Position numbers and translations under genes: made by a program
Notes under the pieces: model-generated
Told to the model about the DNA's origin: nothing
Databases searched by the model: none
What the model saw: the letters and a program-made list of their open reading frames with translations, nothing else
In this document: positions 6,758 to 15,563 of the stretch, in pieces
Layout: each line of letters begins with the position of its first letter
How positions within the stretch are numbered: the stretch's first letter is position 1
NCBI GenBank assembly: GCA_022844205.1
Contig: JALHMF010000005.1
Location: 1 to 64,000, forward strand
Reading direction: 5' to 3'
DNA: 64,000 bases
DNA from: Xanthobacteraceae bacterium
Lineage (GTDB): Bacteria > Pseudomonadota > Alphaproteobacteria > Rhizobiales > Xanthobacteraceae

Positions 6758-8971
6758 ATGAACCAGACAGGGCAACAAGGCCTGCCGCCTGACGCCCTCG
6801 ATCAAGCGTTGCAGAGCGCCTTCCGGTCGTGGGAGGGGCTGCTGGAACTCGTCCCGATTGGGGTTTGCGCCTGCGATCACAATGGGATCGTCCGGCAATA
6901 CAATCGCCGGGCGGCCGAGCTTTGGGGCCGTTCGCCCGAACTGGGCGATCCTTCCATCCGCTATTGCGGCCATTACCGCGTTTATCGCCCCAACGGGGTG
7001 CCCATCCCGATCGAACAAAACCCGATGGCGGAGGTGCTGCGTAGCGGCAACCCCGTGCGCGACTGCGAAGTCGTGTTGGAGCGGCCGGACGGCACGCGAA
7101 TTTCGGTGCTCGCCAATATCGACCCGGTTTTCGGGGACAACGGGAAGATCGTCGGCGGGGTCAATTGTTTTCAGGACATCAGTTACATCAAGAGCGCCGA
7201 GCGGCGCATGCGCGAGCAGGACCAGCGGCTCTATGCGACCTACGAGCGGGCGACGGTCGGCATCGCCGAGGTCGATGCTGACGGCTACCGGATGCGCGTC
7301 AACGAGATGGCCTGTGAGATCACCGGCCGCAAGCGCGAGGAACTCCTCGTTGGCAATATCTTCGATGGCATGTTCGCGGAGGACGTGGCCGCCGAGCGGC
7401 CGCTATTCGACAAGCTTGTAAGCGGCGAAATCGAAAACTATTCGATTGAAAAGCGCCTGGTTCGCAAGGATGGCCGCGTGCTCTGGGTGTCGATGCTCGG
7501 CTCGGCCGTGCGCGATGCCGACGGAAAATTCCTCTACAGTGTTCGCGTTTTCCAGGACATCACCGACCGTAAGCTGATCTCCGATGCGCTCGCCGCCAAG
7601 GAGCAGCGCCTTGCCTCGACCTACGAGAGCGCGCTGATTTCCATCACCGAAATCGACGGCGAAGGAAATATCATTCGCGTCAACGAAATGTGTCAGTTGC
7701 TCACCGGCCGTACGCGCGAGGAATTGCTCGGCCGCAACATTTTCAGGGCGGCGCCAAAAAACGACGAGAGCAAGAAGGACTGGGAAACATTCGCCGACCT
7801 CGTAAAGGGCAAGATCGGTCCCTATCAGTGCGAGAAGCGCATCATTCGCAAGGACGGATCGGAAATCTGGGTTGGCGTTTCCACTTCTGCCGTACGCGAC
7901 CGCGAGGGAAAATTCCTTTACGCCGTGCGTGTAATGCGCGACATCAACGAACGCAAGCTCGCGGAAGAAAAGTTGCGTGAGAGCGAACGGCGCTACCGCA
8001 CGCTGCTGGAGACGCTGCCGGCGGCGGTCTATACTACCGACGCGGATGGCTACATCACCTATTACAACCAGCAGGCGGCGGATCTCTGGGGCAAACATCC
8101 TGAACTGAACAAGGACAAGTGGTGCGGCTCGGCCAAGCTGTTCTGGCCGGACGGCAGACCCATGGCGCACGACGAATGTCCGATGGCGATGGCGCTGCGC
8201 GAAGGCCGCGAAATCCGTAATGCCGAAGCCCAGCTTGAGCGCCCCGACGGCGTGCGCATCCCGTTCATTCCGTATCCCACCCTGCAGCGCGACTCCGATG
8301 GACGCATCACGGGTGCGATCAACATGCTGGTGGACATCAGCGAGCGCAAGAACGCCGAGACCAAGCAGCGCATCATGATCGACGAACTGAATCATCGCGT
8401 GAAGAACACGCTCGCCACCATCCAGTCGATCGCCAAGCAATCGGCGGTCGCGGCAATCTCGCCGGAAGTCTTCCGCGAGCGCCTGGTCGGGCGGCTGATC
8501 GCGCTCGGCCACGCGCATGATCAATTGAGCAATCGTAACTGGGAAAAAGCCGACCTTTCCGAGATTGCGTCGGCTGTTTTTGCGCCGTTCCGTAAGGTGA
8601 ATGCCGAGAACATATCGGTCCGGGGAGCGCCGGTGGAATTGACGCCGCGCGCCGGGCTGATCTTCGCGATGGTGTTTCATGAACTGGCGGCCAATGCCGC
8701 CAAGTTTGGTGCGCTATCCGACACAGAGGGCAAACTGGCGGTCGAGTGGGAGCACAAGACCGAAGATGGGCGTCAGAAACTCTGCGTATATTGGAAGGAG
8801 AGTGGCGGACCTTCGGTGAAGCCGCCGCAGCATCGCGGTTTCGGCACGGCGCTGGTGGAGCGAGGCGTGAGCATGGAATTGGGTGGCGATGCCCGGCTCG
8901 ATTTCGCGCCGCAAGGCGTAGAGTGCGAAATCAAGATTCCGGTGGAAGCATCGAGAGCGGGAGCGAACTGA
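6758..8971 (+). CDS. Four-PAS HWE-family sensor histidine kinase
   Basis: The protein has 737 residues and no membrane segment, so it should be cytoplasmic. Four PAS domains (roughly 30-145, 155-275, 280-405 and 410-530) precede an HWE-type kinase core. DELNHRVKNTLATIQSIAKQ carries the phosphorylated His (about 546). An ATP-binding region follows with FHELAANAAKFGALS and a C-terminal RGFGTALVERGVSMELGG. PAS1 resembles PAS4 and PAS2 resembles PAS3, which suggests internal duplication. A single-domain receiver gene starts 3 bases after the stop, so the pair forms one two-component unit. HWE kinases often act in general stress or light signalling in this order; that role is inferred. Confidence 0.92.
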   Translation: MNQTGQQGLPPDALDQALQSAFRSWEGLLELVPIGVCACDHNGIVRQYNRRAAELWGRSPELGDPSIRYCGHYRVYRPNGVPIPIEQNPMAEVLRSGNPVRDCEVVLERPDGTRISVLANIDPVFGDNGKIVGGVNCFQDISYIKSAERRMREQDQRLYATYERATVGIAEVDADGYRMRVNEMACEITGRKREELLVGNIFDGMFAEDVAAERPLFDKLVSGEIENYSIEKRLVRKDGRVLWVSMLGSAVRDADGKFLYSVRVFQDITDRKLISDALAAKEQRLASTYESALISITEIDGEGNIIRVNEMCQLLTGRTREELLGRNIFRAAPKNDESKKDWETFADLVKGKIGPYQCEKRIIRKDGSEIWVGVSTSAVRDREGKFLYAVRVMRDINERKLAEEKLRESERRYRTLLETLPAAVYTTDADGYITYYNQQAADLWGKHPELNKDKWCGSAKLFWPDGRPMAHDECPMAMALREGREIRNAEAQLERPDGVRIPFIPYPTLQRDSDGRITGAINMLVDISERKNAETKQRIMIDELNHRVKNTLATIQSIAKQSAVAAISPEVFRERLVGRLIALGHAHDQLSNRNWEKADLSEIASAVFAPFRKVNAENISVRGAPVELTPRAGLIFAMVFHELAANAAKFGALSDTEGKLAVEWEHKTEDGRQKLCVYWKESGGPSVKPPQHRGFGTALVERGVSMELGGDARLDFAPQGVECEIKIPVEASRAGAN

Positions 8972-8974
8972 GCC

Positions 8975-9346
8975 GTGAAAACTAGCCTGGAGGGACTGAA
9001 CGTATTTGTCGTCGAGGACGAGTTCGCCGTGCTCCTGATGCTGGAGGATATGCTGTCGGAGCTTGGCTGCAATCTCGCCGGCACCGCCTCGCGCATGACC
9101 GAGGCGCACAAGCTCCTGGGCGAAACCTCGCCTTCGGTGGCGGTGCTGGACGTGAACGTCGCCGGCGAGCCGGTCTATCCGCTCGCTGCGGTGCTTGCTT
9201 CGCGCAATGTGCCGATCGTGTTTTCCACCGGCTACGGCGGCAGCGGCATGGACCCGCAATGGCGCGAACGGCCGATCCTGCAAAAGCCTTACCGGATCGA
9301 AGACCTGCAAAAGGCGCTGCTCGCGGCGGTCGGACCAAAAGCCTGA
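8975..9346 (+). CDS. Single-domain response regulator
   Basis: This GTG-started protein of 123 residues is a lone receiver domain: acidic pocket VVEDE near residue 13, phospho-acceptor Asp in AVLDVNV (about 53), the conserved Thr/Ser in PIVFSTGYG, and the Lys in LQKPYR. It has no output domain. It lies 3 bases after the HWE kinase and is almost certainly its phosphorylation partner, acting by protein contact or as a phosphate sink. Confidence 0.92.
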   Translation: MKTSLEGLNVFVVEDEFAVLLMLEDMLSELGCNLAGTASRMTEAHKLLGETSPSVAVLDVNVAGEPVYPLAAVLASRNVPIVFSTGYGGSGMDPQWRERPILQKPYRIEDLQKALLAAVGPKA

Positions 9347-9418
9347 CCACTTCTTTCAAGTCTGCGGGCGTGCGATGCTGCTTCGTGAATCCGAAGCTCG
9401 CGCTTGAACGGCTCCCGC

Positions 9419-10165
9419 ATGAATACCGCTCCGCCGGTTTTTTCCACTGCTATCCAGTCTTACCGCGATGCGTTCGCGGCGATCATGGCGATGCCGTTCG
9501 TCGCCGGCGTCGCCTTCGCCGCGAGTCTCGGGCAGGGAATTATCGAGTTTGCACTGTTGCCGACGGTTTCGGCCGAGCGCAGTCTGTTCGATGAGATCAT
9601 CGCGCTCTTTCTCGGCGCGGTCTGGTCGTTCCTGTTCGCGCCGTTCCTGATCGCGGTGCATCGCTTCGTCGTGCTTGGCGAAGTAACGGACCGCTACCGG
9701 ATTGAGCCGGGCAATCCGCGTTTCCTTCGTTTCTTCCAGTGGTCGTTCGCGCTGTTCGCCATCTTTTCAGCGGTTACGATCGTCTCGACGATCACCGGCG
9801 AGAACGCCATTGGCGCTGTGATCGCTTTTGCCGGCGCGGTCGCCGCGCTCTTCATCGGACTTCGCGTTGTGATTCTGTTTCCGGCGATCTCGGTGGATGC
9901 GCCGAATGCGACGTTCCATAACGCCTTTGCCGATACCAGGGGCCATATCCTCCGGATACTGGCGCTGATGTTCGTGACGGCATTGCCCGCATTGATTGGT
10001 GCAATCTTCACGGCCGTGTTCTTGGTAGGGGCGTCGATCGAAGGAACGCCAAGGTTCGGTATTCCTGCCGCCCTGCTATTTGCGGCGAGCAGCGTCTTCT
10101 TTGGCGCGGTCTTTGTCGCCGTGGCCTCGCGGCTCTATCAGGCGCTCGGCGAGCGCGTGAACTAG
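9419..10165 (+). CDS. Integral membrane protein of unknown function
   Basis: From ATG at 9419 the protein has 248 residues with about six hydrophobic segments (near 26-48, 58-80, 105-130, 132-155, 185-210 and 215-238). It resembles the multi-pass YciC/DUF975-like proteins in layout, but no diagnostic motif is visible. A TTG 15 bases upstream is an alternative start. The gene overlaps the convergent patatin gene by 4 bases. Confidence 0.7.
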   Translation: MNTAPPVFSTAIQSYRDAFAAIMAMPFVAGVAFAASLGQGIIEFALLPTVSAERSLFDEIIALFLGAVWSFLFAPFLIAVHRFVVLGEVTDRYRIEPGNPRFLRFFQWSFALFAIFSAVTIVSTITGENAIGAVIAFAGAVAALFIGLRVVILFPAISVDAPNATFHNAFADTRGHILRILALMFVTALPALIGAIFTAVFLVGASIEGTPRFGIPAALLFAASSVFFGAVFVAVASRLYQALGERVN

Positions 10166-11376
10166 GGCTCCAGGCCCGGCGGGTCTTTGAGAAAGGCTTT
10201 TCCTGCCTTGATATTGGCCACGCCGCGATCGAACAGCGCCGTCATGTATTTCGTGTCGAACGCGCCATTGAACGGAAAATTGAAATCGGAAGCGACGAAA
10301 GCCACGCCGAAGGGCAGGGCGGTGGCTTTCGCTTTCTCATGCACGCGCAGGAGTTCGGTGCGCAGGCCGAAGCGCAGCGCAAGGGTCAGCGCGCGGCCGA
10401 GCACCAGCGCCGCCATGCGGTCGGGTGTCTCGAAGCCGGAATTGAGTTTGTTGTTGATGATGACGTATAGTTCGCTCGCGGGAATGGGCACCTTGTTCGA
10501 AAGCGAATAAAGCGTGCGCGGGCCGGCATAGAACGGCGCCGTGATCGTGCCGTCGGCGTGCATTTCCTGAATCTTCCTGCCGTTCACTTCCGTTTCGATC
10601 AGGATCGGCGGGAAAATCCCCGGGATCGCGCTCGAGGCGAGCAGGATGTCCGCGATCAGCTTCGATGCTTTCTCGCCGCCTTGCGAGGCGATGGCGCCGA
10701 TGTCCCAGAGCACGCCACGGCCGATATCGAGATGCGTCGTCACCACGAACAGCCGCCGCCCGCGCTTGTGCTCGGCGGCGATGGCGGCGACGAGTTCGGG
10801 TGTGGTGCGTTTCTCGATGGTCCGGCGCAGCGGCCAGTTGTCGAACAGTGCCTCGTCGGTGCCGCCAAAAGAAAAGACGTCGATTGAGCTGATCGCCGTG
10901 AAGTTCTGGCGCAAATTTGCGTCGAGTGCCGGGCCGATGAAGGCAAACGGCGCCATCAATGCGCCCGTGCTGACGCCCGTTACGACGGAGAATTCCGGGC
11001 GCTTGCCGGTTTCGGTCCAGCCGGAGATGACGCCGGCGCCGTAAGCGCCGTCCTCGCCGCCGCCGGAAAGTACCAGCCACGGCCCCGGCGCCGGCGGGAC
11101 GAGTTTCAGGAAATCCGTTTCGGAGTCGGCGAAGATGCGCGCGCCCGGAATGCCGGGGATCGTTGCCTTCAGGGATTCATCCGCGGTGAATGGCGTGCGC
11201 GGCGGCGGGCCGATGTCCGGCTCCGGTGCGGGCGGCAGCTTGGTCAGGCCGCCTTTCTTGTCCTGCTTGTATTTTGCCCCCTGGCCGGAGGCCGGAAACG
11301 AAGACCCGGCGATCAAGGAAACAGCCATCGCAAAAGCGAGGGCAACCGAAATGGCCGGTGTGGCAGGAAAACGCAT
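10162..11376 (-). CDS. Secreted patatin-like phospholipase
   Basis: The 404-residue protein has an N-terminal signal sequence (about residues 1-31) and a Pro-rich linker, then a patatin domain. SGGGEDGAYGAG (105-115) is the oxyanion-hole loop, GVSTG holds nucleophile Ser136, and HADGT holds Asp275. The canonical DGA/G is DGT here. Patatins use a Ser-Asp dyad to hydrolyse acyl esters of lipids. A signal peptide suggests action in the envelope, perhaps as a lipoprotein-like enzyme, though no clear lipobox is seen. It is convergent with the upstream membrane protein and appears to stand alone. Confidence 0.88.
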   Translation of the reverse strand: MRFPATPAISVALAFAMAVSLIAGSSFPASGQGAKYKQDKKGGLTKLPPAPEPDIGPPPRTPFTADESLKATIPGIPGARIFADSETDFLKLVPPAPGPWLVLSGGGEDGAYGAGVISGWTETGKRPEFSVVTGVSTGALMAPFAFIGPALDANLRQNFTAISSIDVFSFGGTDEALFDNWPLRRTIEKRTTPELVAAIAAEHKRGRRLFVVTTHLDIGRGVLWDIGAIASQGGEKASKLIADILLASSAIPGIFPPILIETEVNGRKIQEMHADGTITAPFYAGPRTLYSLSNKVPIPASELYVIINNKLNSGFETPDRMAALVLGRALTLALRFGLRTELLRVHEKAKATALPFGVAFVASDFNFPFNGAFDTKYMTALFDRGVANIKAGKAFLKDPPGLEP

Positions 11377-11474
11377 GAGGCTGCCTTAAGCGCTCGCCCT
11401 ATCGGTTGTCCATGCGGATTCGGTTGAAGCGGACCGCGCCGCCGCAATTTCGGGCGCGGTCAAATCTTGCGCTG

Positions 11475-11855
11475 TCAGCCGGGGCGACGCTCCGCCTCCC
11501 AATACCCTGAGCATTCGCCGGTCGGCGCCTTGCCTTTCCAGGTGCCGCGTCCGCCATTGGCCGCAAGCCTTCCGGTGCCGGCGGCACTGCGTTCGCCGCG
11601 TCTGACCCGCACACTGACACCACCCGCGCCGTTTACCTGGCCGGTAACGTCAAAGGCTTCGCGGCCCCGATAGGTGACCTTGCCGTTGTCGATTTTCAGC
11701 TCATAGCGGTAACCGCGATCGCATTCGCCCTTTTCGGTCCAGATCGAAACGCTCCAGTTGCCGTCGAACGGCATGCGCGCGGAAGCTTCGGCGGCAATAA
11801 GACATGCAGCCACAAGGACGCAAACGGCCGCGCAGCCGGATTTTAGTCCTGTCAT
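11475..11855 (-). CDS. Small secreted hypothetical protein
   Basis: From ATG at 11855 (a G-rich ribosome site upstream) the protein has 126 residues. A signal peptide (cleavage near ASA-RMPF) leads into a domain beginning FDGNWSVSIWTEKGECDRGYRYELKI. Two or three Cys, several Trp and alternating beta-type sequence suggest a small extracellular beta-barrel fold. Similar proteins are frequent in Bradyrhizobium relatives without assigned function. Confidence 0.75.
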   Translation of the reverse strand: MTGLKSGCAAVCVLVAACLIAAEASARMPFDGNWSVSIWTEKGECDRGYRYELKIDNGKVTYRGREAFDVTGQVNGAGGVSVRVRRGERSAAGTGRLAANGGRGTWKGKAPTGECSGYWEAERRPG

Positions 11856-12223
11856 GAAAGCCCCCCCGAATCCTGCTTTTGAATCCTGTCCCAATCAAAC
11901 TAAGCGCGCAACATTGCACTGCAGCGACAGTGCATTGCTATGAATTCTGCAAGAAACACTGGTTCCAGCCTGACGGTTTGCAAGCAGTTCGTTCGCCAGC
12001 GGAGTAAATGTAGCGGAACATTCCATAGGAAGTTTCCGAGCGACTATGATTCCGCGGATACGGCAATTCACATCCATCCGATGAACGGCCATTCATCGCG
12101 GTTCGCACATTTGTGAAATTTTATTTGGATACCTGTGTCGAGACGGACGTTATTGTCGTATTCAACTGTGAAAGGCCCTTGGGCCGTCTTTGGCCAATAT
12201 CTTGGGCCGATATGGAGAGGACC
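11856..12223. other. Intergenic region with an inverted repeat
   Basis: No gene is supported here. GCACTG (11916-11921) and CAGTGC (11928-11933) form a 6-bp inverted repeat with a 6-base centre, about 60 bases ahead of the divergent minus-strand gene. It could be an operator. Other short ORFs are shadows. Confidence 0.4.
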
Positions 12224-12571
12224 ATGAAAAAGTTTTTCGCCAAATTGATGCTGGCATTCGGTGTGGCCGCGACGGTGACGGTTGGCTCGTTCAATCCGGT
12301 TATGGCGGCACCGCTTGCGTCCAGCAGTGCCGCGGTCAAGGAAGCGGCTCCCGAGAGCGACGTGACCGAAGTGCGCCGCTGGCGCGGCCGTCATGTTGCC
12401 GGTGCGCTGATCGGGCTCGGCGCGCTCGCGCTGATCTATGAAGGCAGCCGCCGCCATCACCGCCACCATGGGGGCTATTATTATGGTGGTCATCCTGGCT
12501 ACTATGCCTACGGCGGCGGTTATCGGGACTGCTTCCGCCGTCATGGCCGGCTCTATTGCAGCGGCTACTGA
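12224..12571 (+). CDS. Small envelope protein with His/Tyr/Gly-rich tail
   Basis: ATG at 12224 follows GGAGAGG. The 115-residue protein has a signal peptide (MKKFFAKLMLAFGVAATVTVG..., cleavage near VMA-APL), a charged linker (VTEVRRWRGRH), one transmembrane or glycine-zipper-like helix (VAGALIGLGALALIYEG), and a tail with clusters of His, Tyr and Gly (RRHHRHHGG, YYYGGHPG) ending in a Cys pair (DCFRRHGRLYCSGY). The His clusters could bind metal. A strong terminator follows. The function is unknown. Confidence 0.75.
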   Translation: MKKFFAKLMLAFGVAATVTVGSFNPVMAAPLASSSAAVKEAAPESDVTEVRRWRGRHVAGALIGLGALALIYEGSRRHHRHHGGYYYGGHPGYYAYGGGYRDCFRRHGRLYCSGY

Positions 12572-12623
12572 TGCAAGCACTAGGTTGAACCTAGGCAAAC
12601 ACCGATCAACTGGATAGAAGCGG

Positions 12624-12656
12624 CGCCGGGCCTGTCAGGCCCGGCGTCTGTTTTTT
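12624..12656 (+). terminator. Strong Rho-independent terminator
   Basis: CGCCGGGCCT and AGGCCCGGCG form a 10-bp perfect stem with a 3-base loop, followed by a run of six T at 12651-12656. Confidence 0.92.
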
Positions 12657-12680
12657 GCGTCCGTGCGCGGAGTAAGTCTC

Positions 12681-13274
12681 TTGAATGATGTTCCCGCAGC
12701 CTCGTCCGAAACGATCGTCTATCACTTTCGTCCACGGCTACTGGGCGGTGAGGTGCTGTGCCGGCTCGGCGAGCATTCGGTGGAATTCATCGTGGGCATT
12801 CGCGAGACGCGCGTGGCCTACCCGATGATCTCCCGCGTTCGGCTTTCCTACCGTCCCACCAACATGTCGCTGCGTCGCTACATTCTCGAAGTCTGGCCGC
12901 GCGGCGGCATACGCGTCGAGGTCGCTTCCGTCTCGTTCCTGCCGAGCCTCGAAGTGCGCGACCACTCGCCGGAGTTCAGGCGCTTCGTCGAGGAATTGCA
13001 TCGCCGGATCGTCGCCGCGCGCGGCGAGTGCGAATTCGTGGCGGGCTTTCCGGCTTGGCGATGGTGGCCGCTCGCGGGCGTCGGCGCGGTTTCGGCGGTC
13101 GCGGGCGCGGTCGCGCTGTTCTATGCGCTGATCAGCGGGCAGCTTCTCGGCGCGCTACTGCTGGTCGGACTTGGCGGTTTTTTCCTCTGGCAGGTCTGGG
13201 CGATGGTGAGCCGCAACCGGCCGGCGACCTATTCGCCGGAAGCGATCCCGGAATATGTGCTGCCGGCGAAATGA
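12681..13274 (+). CDS. Membrane protein of unknown function
   Basis: I prefer TTG at 12681, which has GGAG 8 bases upstream; GTG at 12663 lies directly behind the terminator. The protein has about 197 residues. The N-terminal cytoplasmic part is beta-rich (VYHFRPRLLGGEVLCRLGEHSVEF) and the two C-terminal transmembrane helices span about 132-155 and 157-178. The N-terminal part looks like a PH-like domain, but this is a guess. Confidence 0.7.
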   Translation: MNDVPAASSETIVYHFRPRLLGGEVLCRLGEHSVEFIVGIRETRVAYPMISRVRLSYRPTNMSLRRYILEVWPRGGIRVEVASVSFLPSLEVRDHSPEFRRFVEELHRRIVAARGECEFVAGFPAWRWWPLAGVGAVSAVAGAVALFYALISGQLLGALLLVGLGGFFLWQVWAMVSRNRPATYSPEAIPEYVLPAK

Positions 13275-13283
13275 GTTCGCGGC

Positions 13284-13808
13284 TCAATCGTCGTGCGTGC
13301 CGAGGCTTTTCGGCGTGACGAACAAATGCATGCGCCCCGTCTTCGGCGCCGCCTCGCGCCAGTCGTTGATGGCGAGTTCGAACACCGCGGTCGCGGCCGT
13401 CGGCATGCCGCGGCCAAAACGCATCAGCGCCTCGGCCTCGCCGGAAGCGGTAAGGCTGCGGGTAATTTCTTCCAGACCCGGATTATGGCCGATCAGCAGC
13501 AGGGTCCGCACCGAAGCCGGCACCGCGCGGACGATCTCGTACAGCGTGTCCTTCGGCGCGGAATACAGGTCCGCTTCGAAACGGTGCGCGGGTTTTTTCG
13601 AGAAGGCCGGCGAAAGGACCGCCCACGTCTCGCGCGTGCGGGCGGCGGTCGAAACCAGCGCCAGGTCGGGTGTCAGATCCTTGTCCTTGAAGAACTTTGC
13701 CACTGCCTCCATCGCGAAACGCCCGCGGGTCGCGAGCGCGCGGTCCTCGTCGGCCATGCCTTCCGGCGGAACGGCCTTGGCGTGCCGCATCAGGATCAGC
13801 CGGCGCAT
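13284..13808 (-). CDS. sixA: SixA-type phosphohistidine phosphatase
   Basis: From ATG at 13808 the protein has 174 residues. MRRLILMRHAK contains the catalytic RHA motif at residues 8-10; ALVSTAARTRETW and LLIGHNPGLEEI supply the further Arg and second catalytic His of the histidine phosphatase superfamily. The short form without an insert is typical of SixA, which removes phosphate from His in signalling phosphotransfer proteins. The C-terminal GRGMPTAATAVFELAINDW is also characteristic. The gene stands alone between oppositely oriented neighbours. Confidence 0.85.
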   Translation of the reverse strand: MRRLILMRHAKAVPPEGMADEDRALATRGRFAMEAVAKFFKDKDLTPDLALVSTAARTRETWAVLSPAFSKKPAHRFEADLYSAPKDTLYEIVRAVPASVRTLLLIGHNPGLEEITRSLTASGEAEALMRFGRGMPTAATAVFELAINDWREAAPKTGRMHLFVTPKSLGTHDD

Positions 13809-13917
13809 ATCGGACTTGGGCTGCAACGGGACTGGACTTTCATCGGCCGGCAACGCTCCTGGCTCACTCGCCTTTGCAGGCGATTGAGACTAGCATAGCG
13901 CGCGATCTGACAAGACG

Positions 13918-15432
13918 ATGACCGGCCAAACCCCACAGACATTCTATCACTCGACCTCCATTCCGCGGCATGCGCGGCCGCGCCTGATGCAGGACGTCGA
14001 TACGACCGTCTGCATCGTGGGAGCGGGCTTCGCCGGTCTGTGGACCGCGCGGGCGCTGGCCAAGCGCGGCTACGATGTCGTGGTGCTCGAAGGCCGCAAG
14101 ATCGCGGGCGAGGCATCGGGGCGCAGCGGCGGCTTTGTCTCGGCGGGCTTCGCGGAGCGGCTGCCGCGCATCATCGAGCGCGTCGGCATCGACGATGCGC
14201 GCGCGCTCTACAAGCTTTCGCGCGACGGCATTGAATTCGTCCGCAGCGTGATCGCCGAAGGCGTGCCCGGGGTCACTCCGGCACCGGGGCGGTTGCATGT
14301 GCAGCGTTTCGACGACGAGGATACGATCCGGCGCGAGGCGGATCTCCTTGGCTCCGTCTTCGATCACGAAATGCTGGTCTGGAAAACAGAACGCGTGCGC
14401 GAGACGCTGCTCACGACGCGCTATTTCCAGGCGCTGCACGACGCCGATGCTTTTTCGGTTCATCCGCTGAATCTGGCGCTCGCGATCGCAAGCGAGGTCG
14501 AGAAACTCGGCGTCCGCATTTTCGAGGAAACCGCCGTGATCGGCGCCGATCTCGGCGGCGTGCGCAAGGTGATCGTGACGTCGGCGGGCAAGGTGAGGGC
14601 GCATCACGTTGTCTTCTGCGGCTCCGCCTTCATCGGGGAGGCGTTTCCCGAAATCGAGCGCACGATCCTGCCGGTGGCGACGCATGTCTGCGTCACCGAG
14701 CCGATCGAGGAAACGCTGAAGGAGATCATCCGCTATGCCGGCGGCATTTCCGATACGCGCCGCGCCAACGATTATTACCGGGTGACGGACGGCCGGCTGC
14801 TCTGGGGCGGGCGCATCACGACAAACACGCAATCGCCGAAGCGCCTCAACAAGAAAATGCTCGGCGACATCACGAGCGTCTATCCGCAGCTCAAGGGCAC
14901 GATCATCGACTACGCCTGGACCGGCATCATGGGCTACGCGATCCACAAGATGCCGCAGGTCGGCATGTTGCAGCCCGGGGTCTGGATCAATACCGCCTTC
15001 GGCGGACACGGTCTGAACACGAGCGCCATGGGCGCCGAACTGATCGCGTCGGCGATCTCCGAGCACGACGACCGCTGGAAACTCTTTATTCCGTTCGGGC
15101 TTGTGTGGGCGGGCGGCAGCATCGGGCGCAGGACGACGCAGCTCGTTTATGCCTCGATGCAGGTGAAGGACTGGTGGGCCGAGCGCTCGTCGCGTGCAAA
15201 GGAACGCCGCTCCGAAAGAAAAGAACGGCGCGCGGAGAAAGCCCGCATCCGGTCGGCCGAACGCGGCGTCAAGGTGCGCGAGAAAGCGGAGCAGGCGACG
15301 ACTTCGGCGCCGTTCGATGCGGATTCCAAAGCCGATGCCGAAGCCGCGGTCGAGCGCGCGGTGGAAGCGACGAAGGAAGCGGTGAATGAAAAGGCTGCGC
15401 TACCTGACGCCGCTGATGCAGTAAAAAAATAG
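13918..15432 (+). CDS. FAD-dependent amine/amino-acid oxidase (DAO family) with basic tail
   Basis: The protein has 504 residues. Near the N-terminus, TVCIVGAGFAGLWTARALA is the GxGxxG dinucleotide site and VVVLEGRKIAGEASGRSGG the second FAD contact, as in gamma-glutamylputrescine oxidases (PuuB-like) and other DAO enzymes. RLLWGGRITTN and GVWINTAFGGHGLNTS complete the FAD domain. The catalytic part ends near residue 415. It is followed by about 90 residues of Lys/Arg/Glu/Ala-rich sequence (SSRAKERRSERKERRAEKAR), an unusual coiled or disordered tail. The substrate is probably an amine or cyclic amino acid; which one cannot be told. Confidence 0.87.
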   Translation: MTGQTPQTFYHSTSIPRHARPRLMQDVDTTVCIVGAGFAGLWTARALAKRGYDVVVLEGRKIAGEASGRSGGFVSAGFAERLPRIIERVGIDDARALYKLSRDGIEFVRSVIAEGVPGVTPAPGRLHVQRFDDEDTIRREADLLGSVFDHEMLVWKTERVRETLLTTRYFQALHDADAFSVHPLNLALAIASEVEKLGVRIFEETAVIGADLGGVRKVIVTSAGKVRAHHVVFCGSAFIGEAFPEIERTILPVATHVCVTEPIEETLKEIIRYAGGISDTRRANDYYRVTDGRLLWGGRITTNTQSPKRLNKKMLGDITSVYPQLKGTIIDYAWTGIMGYAIHKMPQVGMLQPGVWINTAFGGHGLNTSAMGAELIASAISEHDDRWKLFIPFGLVWAGGSIGRRTTQLVYASMQVKDWWAERSSRAKERRSERKERRAEKARIRSAERGVKVREKAEQATTSAPFDADSKADAEAAVERAVEATKEAVNEKAALPDAADAVKK

Positions 15433-15433
15433 A

Positions 15434-15545
15434 CGTTCCCCGGGCAAGCGCGAAGCGCGCGACCCGGGGTCCAGGAATCATCGCGGTCATTGTAGGTCTG
15501 CAATGGCCCCGGCTCGCGCCCTGCTGCGCACGGCTTGGCCGGGGA
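15434..15545. repeat. Intergenic palindromic repeat cluster
   Basis: CCCCGGGCAAGCGCG with GCGCGACCCGGGG forms one hairpin just after the oxidase stop, and GGCCCCGGC with a distant GGCCGGGGA forms a second arm pair. It matches the style of the other intergenic palindromes (31337, 34613) and may also terminate both convergent genes. Confidence 0.65.
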
Positions 15546-15563
15546 AAGTCGTTCTGTATTGGC

